NCBI RefSeq assembly: GCF_022448905.1
Contig: NZ_JAKVCW010000006.1
Span: forward strand, 62,001-126,000
Length of the DNA: 64,000 nt
Source of the DNA: Shimia sp.
GTDB taxonomy: Bacteria > Pseudomonadota > Alphaproteobacteria > Rhodobacterales > Rhodobacteraceae
Reading direction: 5' to 3'
Positions 44,772 through 53,427 of this stretch are shown piece after piece (positions within the stretch are counted from its first letter, which is position 1; every line of letters begins with the position of its first letter). The notes beneath the pieces are model-generated. The model saw only the letters and a program-made list of their open reading frames with translations. It had not been told where the DNA came from and did no database searches. Position numbers and translations under genes: made by a program.

Positions 44772-45290
44772 ATGCGCAAAGCCTCAACCAAAGGGTTTTC
44801 CCGCACCTCTTCGCTGCTGCAAGAGCGCATCCGCAAAGCCAGCGAAAGCAGGGGTTTTGCGGAATCTCGTGTGTTGACCCATTGGGCAGAGATCGTTGGC
44901 GAAGACACCGCGCGCATCTGTCAGCCGGTGGATGTGAAATATGGCCGCCAAGGGTTTGGCGCCACGTTGACGGTGCTGACCACTGGCGCGCAGGCACCGA
45001 TGCTGGAAATGCAAAAAGAAACCCTGCGCACGCGCATCAACGCGGCTTACGGCTACAACGCCATCACCCATATGCGCATCACCCAAACCGCGCCCACTGG
45101 CTTTGCCGAAGGGCAGGCGGTCTTTGGCGCGGCGCCCAAGGCCGAAAAGCCCAAACCCGATGCCGCCACCTGTGCTGAGGCCGCCGAAGTGGCCGCGCCG
45201 GTGGGCGACGATGACCTACGGCAAGCGCTGGAACGCCTTGCGCAAAACGTAATCTCAAAGAACAAAAACGCAAAGAGAGGCTCTGAATGA
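44772..45290 (+). CDS. DUF721 (DciA-like) protein
   Basis: A 172-aa protein. Residues about 10-105 form the DUF721 domain (VLTHWAEIVGEDTARICQPV, LTVLTTGAQAPMLEMQKETLRTRINAAYGY). DciA is the ancestral loader of the replicative helicase in bacteria lacking DnaC/DnaI, so a role in replication start is likely. The C-terminal 60 residues are Ala/Lys-rich and probably disordered. The stop overlaps the DsbA-family start (ATGA, 45287-45290). Confidence 0.85.
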   Translation: MRKASTKGFSRTSSLLQERIRKASESRGFAESRVLTHWAEIVGEDTARICQPVDVKYGRQGFGATLTVLTTGAQAPMLEMQKETLRTRINAAYGYNAITHMRITQTAPTGFAEGQAVFGAAPKAEKPKPDAATCAEAAEVAAPVGDDDLRQALERLAQNVISKNKNAKRGSE

Positions 45291-45973
45291 ACCGTTTTAT
45301 CCCTGCAATCGCCGCTGCGGCTGTCGCCGTTGCTGGCGGGGCTTACTGGCTGAGCAACACGCAAACGTCCGCAACCGAGACGGCGTTTAGCCTGCCGGAA
45401 ATCAGCAACATCCAAACGGTGTCTTCCGAAGGCGCAGCCAACGAGCACGGCATTGTCGAAATGGTCATGGGCTCTGAAGACGCGCCAATCACCATCATTG
45501 AATATGCGTCCTTCACCTGTCCGCATTGTGCGAGCTTCCACGAAAATGTGTTGGAGCCGTTGAAGGCAGACTACGTTGACACTGGTAAAGTGAAGTTCGT
45601 ATTCCGCGACGTGTATTTTGACCGCTACGGCCTCTGGGCCTCTATGGTGGCGCGCTGTGGTGGTCAGGAGAAATTCTTCGGCATGACCGACATCCTGATG
45701 AAAACCCAGAAAGACTGGACCCGTGCCGGTGATCCTGTGGCGATCTCTGACAGCCTGCGCAAAACCGGCCGTCTGGCAGGTCTGGAAGACGATCAACTGC
45801 AGGCCTGCCTGCAGGACGAAGACAAAGCCAAAGCGCTGGTGGCCTGGTTCCAGGAAAACGCCGCAGCTGATGACGTGAACTCCACGCCAACGCTGATCAT
45901 CGACGGCGAGAAACACTCCAACATGAGCTACAATGATCTGAAAGAGATCCTTGACGGCAAACTCGGCGGCTAA
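45287..45973 (+). CDS. DsbA-family thiol-disulfide oxidoreductase
   Basis: A 228-aa exported protein with an N-terminal hydrophobic signal or anchor (residues about 5-22). The thioredoxin-fold active site is FTCPHCASFH (C78-P-H-C81), and the cis-Pro loop is STPTLIIDG near residue 205. It is like the DsbA/DsbG group used for disulfide formation in the periplasm. Translation is coupled to the DUF721 gene. In many relatives smc follows this pair; here lpxK converges instead. Confidence 0.9.
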   Translation: MNRFIPAIAAAAVAVAGGAYWLSNTQTSATETAFSLPEISNIQTVSSEGAANEHGIVEMVMGSEDAPITIIEYASFTCPHCASFHENVLEPLKADYVDTGKVKFVFRDVYFDRYGLWASMVARCGGQEKFFGMTDILMKTQKDWTRAGDPVAISDSLRKTGRLAGLEDDQLQACLQDEDKAKALVAWFQENAAADDVNSTPTLIIDGEKHSNMSYNDLKEILDGKLGG

Positions 45974-45985
45974 GCCATATCCATT

Positions 45986-46014
45986 TGACCGGGCGGGTTA
46001 CGCTTGCCCGGTCA
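45986..46014. terminator. GC hairpin between convergent dsbA-like and lpxK genes
   Basis: TGACCGGGC (45986-45994) and GCCCGGTCA (46006-46014) form a perfect 9-bp stem with an 11-base loop. It lies 13 bases after the dsbA-like stop and overlaps the last codons of lpxK. It may end transcription in both directions, though T tracts are weak. Confidence 0.5.
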
Positions 46015-47002
46015 CCCCGATGCGTTCCAGAAGCGCATCAATCGGCGTCCACTCCTGCAATTCCAACCGCACCGGTAAGGTCAGCACCTGTGGCCGCACT
46101 TCTAGTGGCAGGCGCACGGCGTCCTTTTCAGTTGTGACCAATTGCGCGCCCATCTTTTGGGATTCCGCGTAAAGCCGTGAGAGCATGGCAGGTGGCAGCG
46201 CCTGATGATCGGCCAGAGCTTCCGTGTGCACCAATGTGGCACCGAGGCTGCGCAGGGTCTCAAAGAATTTTTCCGGATGTCCAATACCGGCAAAGGCAAA
46301 AAACGGTGTTTCCGTCCAATCCATGCCGGTTTGCAGCGGCACCAATGCGCCTTTAGCGTGTGGCAAGGTCACTTGCGTGCCCCAGGTTTCGGCAAATCTG
46401 ACCTGTGCGGCATCGTTACCAATCGACAGAACCACGTCGCCTCGCGCCATGCCTGCTGCCACCGGCTCGCGCAAGGGTCCCGCCGGGATGCAGCGCCCGT
46501 TGCCAAATCCGCGATGCGCATCCACGACAATCACGCTGGCGTCTTTCTGCACGGAGGCGTTCTGAAAGCCGTCGTCCAGCAGGATGACATCCGCCCCAGC
46601 CGCCTCTGCTGCCCGCACGCCCTCGGCGCGGTCTTTCGACACCCAAGTGGGGGCAAAGGCCGCCAGCAAAAGCGGCTCATCCCCAGTTTCTTCCGCCTTG
46701 TGTGTGCGTTCGCTAACCTGCACCGGACCTTCAAGCGTTCCGCCATAACCGCGCGAGACCACATGCGGGGTCTTTCCCATGCCAATCAGCCGTTGCGCCA
46801 AAGCGATGGTGGTGGGCGTCTTGCCAGTCCCACCCGCATTGATGTTGCCGATACAGATCACCGGCACCGAGGCCTTATAGCCATCCGTTTTGTTAACGCG
46901 TGATTGGGTGGCCTTGGCGTAAATCCCCCCCAAGGGGGCCAAAAGCCGGGCTTGCCAGCCGGGGCGGTTGGGGGTGTTGGACCAGAACAGTGGCTCCCTC
47001 AT
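45998..47002 (-). CDS. lpxK: Tetraacyldisaccharide 4'-kinase
   Basis: A 334-aa membrane-associated kinase that phosphorylates the 4' position of the lipid A disaccharide. The N-terminal amphipathic region is followed by the P-loop GNINAGGTGKTPTTIALA (about 53-70), the GYGG motif after VVSRG, and DVILLDDGFQNASVQKD with the catalytic Asp pair. Its ATG overlaps the kdtA-like stop (46999-47002), so the two are coupled. Confidence 0.95.
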   Translation of the reverse strand: MREPLFWSNTPNRPGWQARLLAPLGGIYAKATQSRVNKTDGYKASVPVICIGNINAGGTGKTPTTIALAQRLIGMGKTPHVVSRGYGGTLEGPVQVSERTHKAEETGDEPLLLAAFAPTWVSKDRAEGVRAAEAAGADVILLDDGFQNASVQKDASVIVVDAHRGFGNGRCIPAGPLREPVAAGMARGDVVLSIGNDAAQVRFAETWGTQVTLPHAKGALVPLQTGMDWTETPFFAFAGIGHPEKFFETLRSLGATLVHTEALADHQALPPAMLSRLYAESQKMGAQLVTTEKDAVRLPLEVRPQVLTLPVRLELQEWTPIDALLERIGVTGQA

Positions 47003-48216
47003 GCAGGCTCCTCCTGCGTGTCCATCAACATATGCGCGTGCTCAAGTACTTTGTCTGACACCGCCGCGCTGTCTGACACCACTTGCCAGCCCGCGTGGGC
47101 CATGGCCGCCACCTGATCCGGTGCGGCCAAAAACATCAAGGCGGCGGTCAAACTGTCGGCGTCTTTCACAATGCGCGCGGCACCAACATTGGCCAGCCTT
47201 GTGTAACTTCCCAAATAGCGCCGCACCGATGGTCCATAGAGGATCGCGCTGCCCAGAGCCGCAGGCTCCAGTGGATCGCGCCCACCGGCACCGGCGATCA
47301 ATGAGCTGCCCACAAAACTGATCGGCGCAATGCGATACCACAAGCCCAACTCGTCGGGCGTTTCGGCAAAGAGCACCTGCGTGTTTTCTTCGGGAAAATC
47401 GCCATTGTCCCAATCCGCCACGCGCCAGCCGCCTGCCGCGATGGTGTCGCGCATACTCTGCGCATTAGCCGGATTGTCCGGCACCACCACCAGCAACATC
47501 CGGAACGACAGTCGTAAAACCGCGCGATAGGCGTTGAGCACGGTTTCCAGTTCTTCCGGCTGCAAACGCGCTGCCAGCCAGACCGGTCGCCCGGCCAAAC
47601 AACCGCGCAGCTCGTCCAGATCGCTTTCACGCACCGGCAAGGCCGGGGCTTCTTCCATCAAGGTCCCGCTGATCTCGACTTTGGAGCTGTCGCCGAGCAG
47701 CTTGCGCAGGCGAATGGCTGTGGCCTTGTCTTGTGCGAAGACCGTGTTGAACCGCGACAAAGTTCCGCGAATAGGCTCCGGTCCCCAACGCCGTTTTTGA
47801 TCCAGCTTGGGGCGATGCACTTCCAGCATCATCGAGGGGATATCGCGTGTGCGCACCGCATCAATCAGCGCGGGGCGAATGCTGGACCCTAGCCAGATCA
47901 TGATTTCCGGCTGCCAATGCGCCAGAAACACGGCGATGTCGGCAGGGCTTTCAGAGGGGCAAGGTTGCCAGATCACACCATCAGGCAGCGTCTGGGTCAG
48001 CGGCACATCATGAGGGGTGGTCAATAGCACCCGCGCATCTGTGCGCTGCGCTGCCAGTCGTAGGCCCAATTTGGCCAGGGTGCGCGCGCGTGTGGGATCG
48101 GTGCTGTGCAGCCAGATGACCGCGCCTTTGGGGCGCGGACAGTCAATTGCGGCCAGCCTTGGGGGCTGGCGGCGCGCAAACGCAAGATACGCCGCAAGGC
48201 CAAGCGAGCGCGCCAT
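46999..48216 (-). CDS. KdtA/WaaA-like glycosyltransferase lacking the usual catalytic Glu
   Basis: A 405-aa protein of the 3-deoxy-D-manno-octulosonate transferase family (GT30), which adds Kdo to lipid A precursors. Support comes from the C-terminal half (FAETPDELGLWYRIAPISFVGSSLI, GGRDPLEPAALGSAILYGP), characteristic of KdtA. In the N-terminal half, the usual H-x-x-S-x-G-E motif carrying the catalytic Glu is replaced by HSTDPTR (residues 37-43). It may be a divergent paralogue with another role or a changed mechanism. It is in an operon with DUF4170 upstream and lpxK downstream. Confidence 0.8.
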   Translation of the reverse strand: MARSLGLAAYLAFARRQPPRLAAIDCPRPKGAVIWLHSTDPTRARTLAKLGLRLAAQRTDARVLLTTPHDVPLTQTLPDGVIWQPCPSESPADIAVFLAHWQPEIMIWLGSSIRPALIDAVRTRDIPSMMLEVHRPKLDQKRRWGPEPIRGTLSRFNTVFAQDKATAIRLRKLLGDSSKVEISGTLMEEAPALPVRESDLDELRGCLAGRPVWLAARLQPEELETVLNAYRAVLRLSFRMLLVVVPDNPANAQSMRDTIAAGGWRVADWDNGDFPEENTQVLFAETPDELGLWYRIAPISFVGSSLIAGAGGRDPLEPAALGSAILYGPSVRRYLGSYTRLANVGAARIVKDADSLTAALMFLAAPDQVAAMAHAGWQVVSDSAAVSDKVLEHAHMLMDTQEEPA

Positions 48217-48225
48217 CCGGAAATC

Positions 48226-48468
48226 TTACCCGAGTTCTTCGGTGGAGGAGGCCGCCGCCTGCTCATCCCGCAGACGGTGCAGGTGCGCAATGAAGTAGCG
48301 CATGTGGGCGTTGTCCACGGTCTTCTGCGCTTCGGCTTTCCACGCGTCATAGGCGCTTTTGTAGTTCGGGAAGATGCCAACCACATGGATGTCATCCACA
48401 TCTTTAAAGGCGGTTTTTGTCGGATCGATCAGTTCGCCACCAAAGACGAGGTGCAGTCGTTGTGCCAT
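48226..48468 (-). CDS. DUF4170 family protein
   Basis: An 80-aa soluble protein (MAQRLHLVFGGELIDP, then DVDDIHVVGIFPNYKSAYDAWK and ARMRYF-like AHMRYFIAHLH). It matches the DUF4170 pattern found in alphaproteobacteria, typically beside kdtA-like and inositol-phosphatase genes as here. Function is unknown. It lies nine bases upstream of the KdtA-like gene and is probably co-transcribed with it. Confidence 0.85.
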   Translation of the reverse strand: MAQRLHLVFGGELIDPTKTAFKDVDDIHVVGIFPNYKSAYDAWKAEAQKTVDNAHMRYFIAHLHRLRDEQAAASSTEELG

Positions 48469-48632
48469 TTGTGGGCCACTCCTGTGAGGTGCTGAATTGG
48501 CCGCAACCTACGGCGCTTGGGCCAAAGCCTCAAGGGGAGGAACGCGCCCCTTGGCGCAAGTTTGACAGGAATTGCCCCCCATTGCGCCGTGTCGCATGGC
48601 TTTGAGCTGCGCTTTTTGCTAGAGCGCGCGGC

Positions 48633-49373
48633 ATGAAACCATTTTTGATCCTGCAATTGCGCCCCGAAACCGTTGCCTCGGATGCGGAGTTCCGCGCCTT
48701 TCTTGAGAAAGGCGGGCTTGCGTCAAGCGAGGTACACCGCGTGTCGCTGGATCAGGAAAGTTTGCCAGCGGATCTGGATTTGCACAGCTACTCCGGCGTG
48801 ATTGTTGGCGGCGGTCCCGGGTGTGTCAGCGATTGCCCGACCAGCCGCGATCCGCTGGAGGCCAAAATGGAAGCGCAGGTGATGTCACTCATGCCGCAGA
48901 TTGTCGGCGAGGACATTCCGTTTCTTGGCTGTTGCCTTGGCATTGGCGTTTTGGGCCACCACCTGGCGCAAGCTGTTTCCAAGGATCGCTATGGGGAAGA
49001 AGCGGGACTGGCGCGTTGTTCCCTGACGCCGGATGGGCAAAACGACCCGCTGCTCGAGGAGGTGCCGCAAGAGTTTGACGCGTTTGTTGGCCACAAGGAG
49101 GCACTGCAACACTTGCCCGAAGGCTGCACCCATCTTGTGCAATCTCCGTTTTGCCCATTCCAGATGATCCGCTATCGACGAAACGTCTATGCCACACAGT
49201 TCCATCCTGAAGCGGATGGTGCGGAGTTTGCCAACCGGCTCAACATGTATCGGGACAAAGGCTACTTCCCGCCGGAAGAAGTGGACCGGCTTATGGCCTT
49301 ATGTCGCGCGGCAGATGCGTCCGCCCCACCCAGGATTGTTGCCAACTTTGTGCGCCGTTACCGGGCGGCGTGA
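48633..49373 (+). CDS. Class I glutamine amidotransferase-like protein
   Basis: A 246-aa protein with the GATase triad: nucleophile Cys in PFLGCCLGIGVLGHHL (about residue 92) and His/Glu in ATQFHPEADG (about residue 190). GVIVGGGPGCVSD is the oxyanion region. It is of the GMP-synthase-like stand-alone type, lacks a synthetase domain, and its acceptor substrate is unknown. The 3' end overlaps the convergent CysQ-like gene by 16 bp. Confidence 0.87.
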   Translation: MKPFLILQLRPETVASDAEFRAFLEKGGLASSEVHRVSLDQESLPADLDLHSYSGVIVGGGPGCVSDCPTSRDPLEAKMEAQVMSLMPQIVGEDIPFLGCCLGIGVLGHHLAQAVSKDRYGEEAGLARCSLTPDGQNDPLLEEVPQEFDAFVGHKEALQHLPEGCTHLVQSPFCPFQMIRYRRNVYATQFHPEADGAEFANRLNMYRDKGYFPPEEVDRLMALCRAADASAPPRIVANFVRRYRAA

Positions 49374-50149
49374 GCCGGAGCCAGCGCTGCACAAATCTGA
49401 TCTTTTAATGGTTTTGGCGCTGCAATCACACCGGCCAAGCGCGGATCGGGATTGTTGAACCGCAGCGGTGCGCCATTGCGGTCTGCCGTCGCAGCGCCCG
49501 CCTCACGGATGATCAAATCGCCTGCGGCCACGTCCCATTCCCAGGTGGGGCGCAGTGTGACCATGGCGTCAAATCTTCCCTCCGCCACCAGCGCGGTGCG
49601 ATAGGCCAGCGATGGGCGATAGCCGCGTTTAAAGTCTGGCGGCGTCCCTTGCCAATGGGACGCGTCCATCACCGGACGGGCCACCAAAACTTTGGCCCCT
49701 GTCATGTCAGACCGCGCGCCAGAGGTGATCGACGTGCCATTCAAAAACGCGCCCTGACCTTGTGCCGCGCTATAAAGCTTGTTCCTGCGCGGCAGGAACA
49801 CCACGGCTGCCGTGACAACACCGCGCTCGGCTATGGCCAACGCATGGGCCCAAGTGTCGGAGCCTTCGATAAAGCTGCGGGTGCCATCAATGGGATCAAC
49901 AATGAAGGTTTTCTCCGCGTGGACGCGGTCACCTTCATCCAAAGATTCCTCGCTCAGCCAGCCATAATCTGGCCGTGCGGTGCGCAGCGTGTCTTCCAGC
50001 ATGTCGTTGACCGCGAGGTCGGCCTCGGTAACTGGTCCCGCCCCTTCCGGCTTGTGCCACGCCTTGGCGTCCGGCCCGCTGAAGCGGGTGGCAATCTCGC
50101 CCGCCCGCTGCGCCGCCACGATCAGCAGATCAAGATCAGTTTCCGGCAA
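49358..50149 (-). CDS. cysQ: CysQ/inositol monophosphatase family phosphatase
   Basis: A 263-aa Mg-dependent, Li-sensitive phosphatase. Motifs are GPVTEADLAVND, WLSEES, VDPIDGTRSFIEG (metal site) and WEWDVAAGDLIIREAG. CysQ members hydrolyse 3'-phosphoadenosine 5'-phosphate to AMP; inositol-1-phosphate is an alternative substrate. It overlaps the pmbA stop by 14 bp and is co-directional with it, so the two are probably coupled. Confidence 0.85.
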   Translation of the reverse strand: MPETDLDLLIVAAQRAGEIATRFSGPDAKAWHKPEGAGPVTEADLAVNDMLEDTLRTARPDYGWLSEESLDEGDRVHAEKTFIVDPIDGTRSFIEGSDTWAHALAIAERGVVTAAVVFLPRRNKLYSAAQGQGAFLNGTSITSGARSDMTGAKVLVARPVMDASHWQGTPPDFKRGYRPSLAYRTALVAEGRFDAMVTLRPTWEWDVAAGDLIIREAGAATADRNGAPLRFNNPDPRLAGVIAAPKPLKDQICAALAPAHAAR

Positions 50150-51482
50150 GAGTCATCCCCGGAATGAGCAGCGATGGCACGACGCGCGACAGATAGCTGC
50201 GGGCATCATTAGCAGGCACAATCGACATCATCATGTCGTGCAGGTTTCCTGCGATTGTGCATTCGTTCACCGGATAGGCAATCTCGCCGTTCTCGATCCA
50301 GAACCCAGCTGCGCCACGGGAATAATCACCCGTTGTCGGGTTGATGGTGGAGCCAATCAGCGAGGTCACCAGAAGGCCGGTGCCCATGTCCTTGAGCAAA
50401 TCATCGCGGCTCTTGTCCCCTTGGGTCAGCGACACGTTCCAGCTGCTTGGGGAGGGCGGCGAAGAAATCCCACGGGCGGCATTGCCGGTGGAGGCCATGC
50501 CTAACTTGCGTGCGGTGGCCAGATCCAAGGTCCAGCCGGTCAACACCCCGTTGTCGATGATCGCACGGCGCTGAGTTGGCAGGCCTTCGGCATCAAACGG
50601 ACGGGAGCCGGACACACGTGGGCGTTTTGGGTCTTCGATCAGCGACAGTCCGTCCGGCAACACCTGCTGACCCAGCTTCTCCCGCAACCAGGAAGAGCCA
50701 CGCGCCACCATGCCGCCGTTGGCTGCGGCCAGGACATGGCCGATCAGCGACGATGAAATACGCTCATCAAACAGCACCGGAAAGCTGCCGGTTTCCGGCT
50801 TGCGGGCGTTCAGCCGCTCCACCGCGCGTTGCCCCGCGGAGGTGCCAATTTCGGTTGGATCGCGCAGGTCGTTTTGAAAAATCCGGGAGTCGCCATCATA
50901 GTCGCGTTCCATGGCCTCGCCTTCACCGGCAATGGCGGTGGCGTAGATGCCCCGGCTGCTGCGAGTATAGCCGGCGGCAAACCCGTTTCTGGCGGCCAAA
51001 AACACTTCGCTGCTGCTGTAGCCGCCGGTGGCTGATTGCACTTGCGTCACGCCCTCAACTGCCATGGCGGCGGCTTCGGCGGCCATCGCATCCGCTTGCA
51101 GACTGGCTGCGGCAGGCTCATCCGTCGGATCGTTGAGTTCCAGCGCGGCGATGTCCAAATCCTGCGCCAGCTGGTCTGTATCGGCCAAACCCACATAGGG
51201 GTCTTCCGGCGCTTCCTTGGCCATCGCCACCGCACGTTCCGCCATGACGGCGATGCTTTCCGCACGAGTGTCGGAGATCGAGACATTGGCCTGTCGCTGA
51301 CCAATCAGCACGCGCAACCCAAGGTCCACACCTTCGGAGCGTTCCGCCTGTTCCAACTTGCCTTCGCGCACATCAATCGACACAGACGTGCCGCGCATCA
51401 CCATTGCATCTGCCGCTTCGGCCCCAGCCGCCTTGGCCGCGTCCAACATGATCTCTGCAAGCTGCTCGGGAGTCTGCGCCAT
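50136..51482 (-). CDS. pmbA: TldD/PmbA family metalloprotease-like protein
   Basis: A 448-aa protein of the TldD/PmbA family (TldE), partner of TldD in a peptide-degrading complex. The ATG at 51482 (MAQTPEQLAEIMLD) is used; an upstream start adds an unlikely leader. N-terminal MVMRGTSVSIDVREGKLEQAERSEGVDLGLRV and C-terminal GAAGFWIENGEIAYPVNECTIAGNL are family hallmarks. In this subfamily the metal-binding HExxxH of TldD is absent, as seen here. Confidence 0.92.
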   Translation of the reverse strand: MAQTPEQLAEIMLDAAKAAGAEAADAMVMRGTSVSIDVREGKLEQAERSEGVDLGLRVLIGQRQANVSISDTRAESIAVMAERAVAMAKEAPEDPYVGLADTDQLAQDLDIAALELNDPTDEPAAASLQADAMAAEAAAMAVEGVTQVQSATGGYSSSEVFLAARNGFAAGYTRSSRGIYATAIAGEGEAMERDYDGDSRIFQNDLRDPTEIGTSAGQRAVERLNARKPETGSFPVLFDERISSSLIGHVLAAANGGMVARGSSWLREKLGQQVLPDGLSLIEDPKRPRVSGSRPFDAEGLPTQRRAIIDNGVLTGWTLDLATARKLGMASTGNAARGISSPPSPSSWNVSLTQGDKSRDDLLKDMGTGLLVTSLIGSTINPTTGDYSRGAAGFWIENGEIAYPVNECTIAGNLHDMMMSIVPANDARSYLSRVVPSLLIPGMTLAGN

Positions 51483-51550
51483 AAAATGCCTCGTGTTTGG
51501 TTTCGTGACAGGTAGTCGGCCTACGCCAAAGGCGCAAGCCTGCTGACAAG

Positions 51551-52312
51551 TTAGCGCCGCTGCAACACCTGGAAGGCCGCCGAGGCCATCCAACCCGCCG
51601 CAATGGCAATAGCCAATGACATCAAACCGTAAAGCAGCGGTTGATTGCGGGACATGTCAAACAGCCAACGTTCCAACCCCACCTTGTTCACATTGATCAC
51701 GGTCTCGTAGTTCGAAATCACTTTGCCGCCGCGCGTCAGGAAAATCCGCGTGGGATAGTCCCCTTCGGTCAGGTTTGCCGGCATTTTGATCGAGGTACGG
51801 AACAGGGTTTGCTCATCCACCGACACCGAGTTTTCGAGCACCTGATAAGCGCCTTCGTCAGTACGGATACGGATCACTGCCTCGCTGAAGCTCTGCGCAT
51901 CCTCAATGCCCATTGGCGCGCCAACCGAGCGGATCGCACGCGGGATCGACACGCTGTGGCGTTGGTCCTCCACGTTTGACATCGCTTCGTTGAAGGGGGC
52001 AGACGTGGCAACGGCATAAAAACTTGGCGCGTGGTCAATCTCCACCGCGTCGGTGTTCACCCAAATACCAAACTTGCGTTCCTTGCGGCGCACGGTCAGC
52101 GGACCACTGGGGCCGGACACCGCAATCACCACCTCAAGCGGCGGGTCCTGCAAGATCGGGCTTTCGCGTTTCACCGCGCCAAACAACAGGATTTCGGAGC
52201 CATCAAAGTCGGCCGTGATGGCCACCTGATCTTGGCTCAAGCCCAGCACAACCTCTTCGGCCACAACCGGCGTTGCAACCAAGAGCAACAGGGACAATAG
52301 CAAGCGTTTCAT
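51551..52312 (-). CDS. TIGR02186 family exported protein
   Basis: A 253-aa protein with a signal peptide (MKRLLLSLLLLVATPVVAEE) and one C-terminal membrane helix (about 225-245), so it probably faces the periplasm and is anchored at its end. The central region (VVLGLSQDQVAITADFDGSEILLFGAV, VRRKERKFGIWVNTDAVEI) matches TIGR02186, an alphaproteobacterial family of unknown function. The ATG at 52312 is two bases after the TauE stop. Constant pairing with TauE suggests a role in anion or sulfite export. Confidence 0.85.
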   Translation of the reverse strand: MKRLLLSLLLLVATPVVAEEVVLGLSQDQVAITADFDGSEILLFGAVKRESPILQDPPLEVVIAVSGPSGPLTVRRKERKFGIWVNTDAVEIDHAPSFYAVATSAPFNEAMSNVEDQRHSVSIPRAIRSVGAPMGIEDAQSFSEAVIRIRTDEGAYQVLENSVSVDEQTLFRTSIKMPANLTEGDYPTRIFLTRGGKVISNYETVINVNKVGLERWLFDMSRNQPLLYGLMSLAIAIAAGWMASAAFQVLQRR

Positions 52313-52314
52313 GC

Positions 52315-53232
52315 TCAATGCCCTCCCGCCGCGCCGATGGAGAACAATTCGCTGGGCTCCAGCAACAGATCCAGCGCCAGTTTGGCGCACACCAAGATGA
52401 CCAAAAGCGCCAGCAAAATCCGCAGTTGCTCCGCTTTCAGGTATGTCCCCAGTCGCGTGCCAATCTGCGCGCCAATCACGCCGCCAACCAGCAGCAGGAC
52501 CGCAAGCGCGATGTCCACCGTGTAGTTGGTGGTTGCGTGCAGCAATGTGGTGAAGCCGGTCACAAAGATAATTTGGAACAGTGACGTGCCCACAACCACT
52601 TTGGTTGGCATGCCCAGCAGGTAGATCATTGCAGGCACCATGATGAAGCCGCCGCCGACACCCATGATGGCCGAGAGGATACCCACCAGAACTCCCACCA
52701 TCAGCGGCGGGATCACCGAAATATACAGCCCGGACACACGGAACCGCATCTTGAGCGGCAGGCCATGCACCCAGTTGTGCTTTTTGCGTTTGGGAGGCCC
52801 GGCGTTTTTACGCGACTTGCGGATGGCGTTCAGGCTTTCAATGAACATCAAGGAGCCAATCACGCCCAAGAAAACAACGTAGCAAAGCCGCACCAACAGG
52901 TCGACCTGACCTTGAGATTTCAAATAGTTGAAGATCACCACACCCAGCGCCGCGCCTATGAGGCCGCCGGAAAGCAGCACCGTGCCCATCTTCAAATCTA
53001 CGGTCTTGCGCCTGAGATGCGCCAACACGCCACTGAAGGACGAGGCCACAATCTGGTTGGCCTCGGTGGCGACGGCCACGGCGGGCGGGATGCCGATGAA
53101 AAACAGCAGGGGCGTCATCAAAAAACCGCCGCCAACCCCGAACATACCGGACAAAATCCCAACCATGCCGCCCAACCCGAGCAGCAAAAAGGCATTTACG
53201 GAGACTTCGGCGATGGGGAGGTAGATCTGCAT
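52315..53232 (-). CDS. TauE/SafE family anion exporter
   Basis: A 305-aa membrane protein with about eight helices in two related halves, as in TauE/SafE. Each half carries a GxGGGFxMxP motif (MFGVGGGFLMTPLLFF and MGVGGGFIMVPAMIY). Family members export sulfite or sulfoacetate during taurine and sulfonate breakdown; the actual ion is inferred. It is co-directional with and two bases from the TIGR02186 gene. About 195 bp upstream is the terminator of the ABC operon. Confidence 0.88.
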   Translation of the reverse strand: MQIYLPIAEVSVNAFLLLGLGGMVGILSGMFGVGGGFLMTPLLFFIGIPPAVAVATEANQIVASSFSGVLAHLRRKTVDLKMGTVLLSGGLIGAALGVVIFNYLKSQGQVDLLVRLCYVVFLGVIGSLMFIESLNAIRKSRKNAGPPKRKKHNWVHGLPLKMRFRVSGLYISVIPPLMVGVLVGILSAIMGVGGGFIMVPAMIYLLGMPTKVVVGTSLFQIIFVTGFTTLLHATTNYTVDIALAVLLLVGGVIGAQIGTRLGTYLKAEQLRILLALLVILVCAKLALDLLLEPSELFSIGAAGGH

Positions 53233-53368
53233 ATTTTTTGATAGCGCCAGTGGGGCCGCAAAAGCAACCTGTCTGGATCGCTAAATCACTGACAGGCCAG
53301 ATCAATGCCCGCAAACTGGACTCAATCAGGTTTGATTTTTGGAAAGTGGTGCCGCTTTGGGACGCGTC

Positions 53369-53403
53369 AAAAAGAAAACCCCGCCAACATCGCTGCGGCG
53401 GGG
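53369..53403 (-). terminator. Intrinsic terminator of the nucleoside ABC operon
   Basis: CCCCGCC (53379-53385) and GGCGGGG (53397-53403) form a 7-bp stem with an 11-base loop. On the minus strand this is followed by TTTTCTTTTTG. It lies 25 bases past the stop of the last permease gene. Confidence 0.88.
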
Positions 53404-53427
53404 CTTTGCGTGTGTATGCACTGTGTT

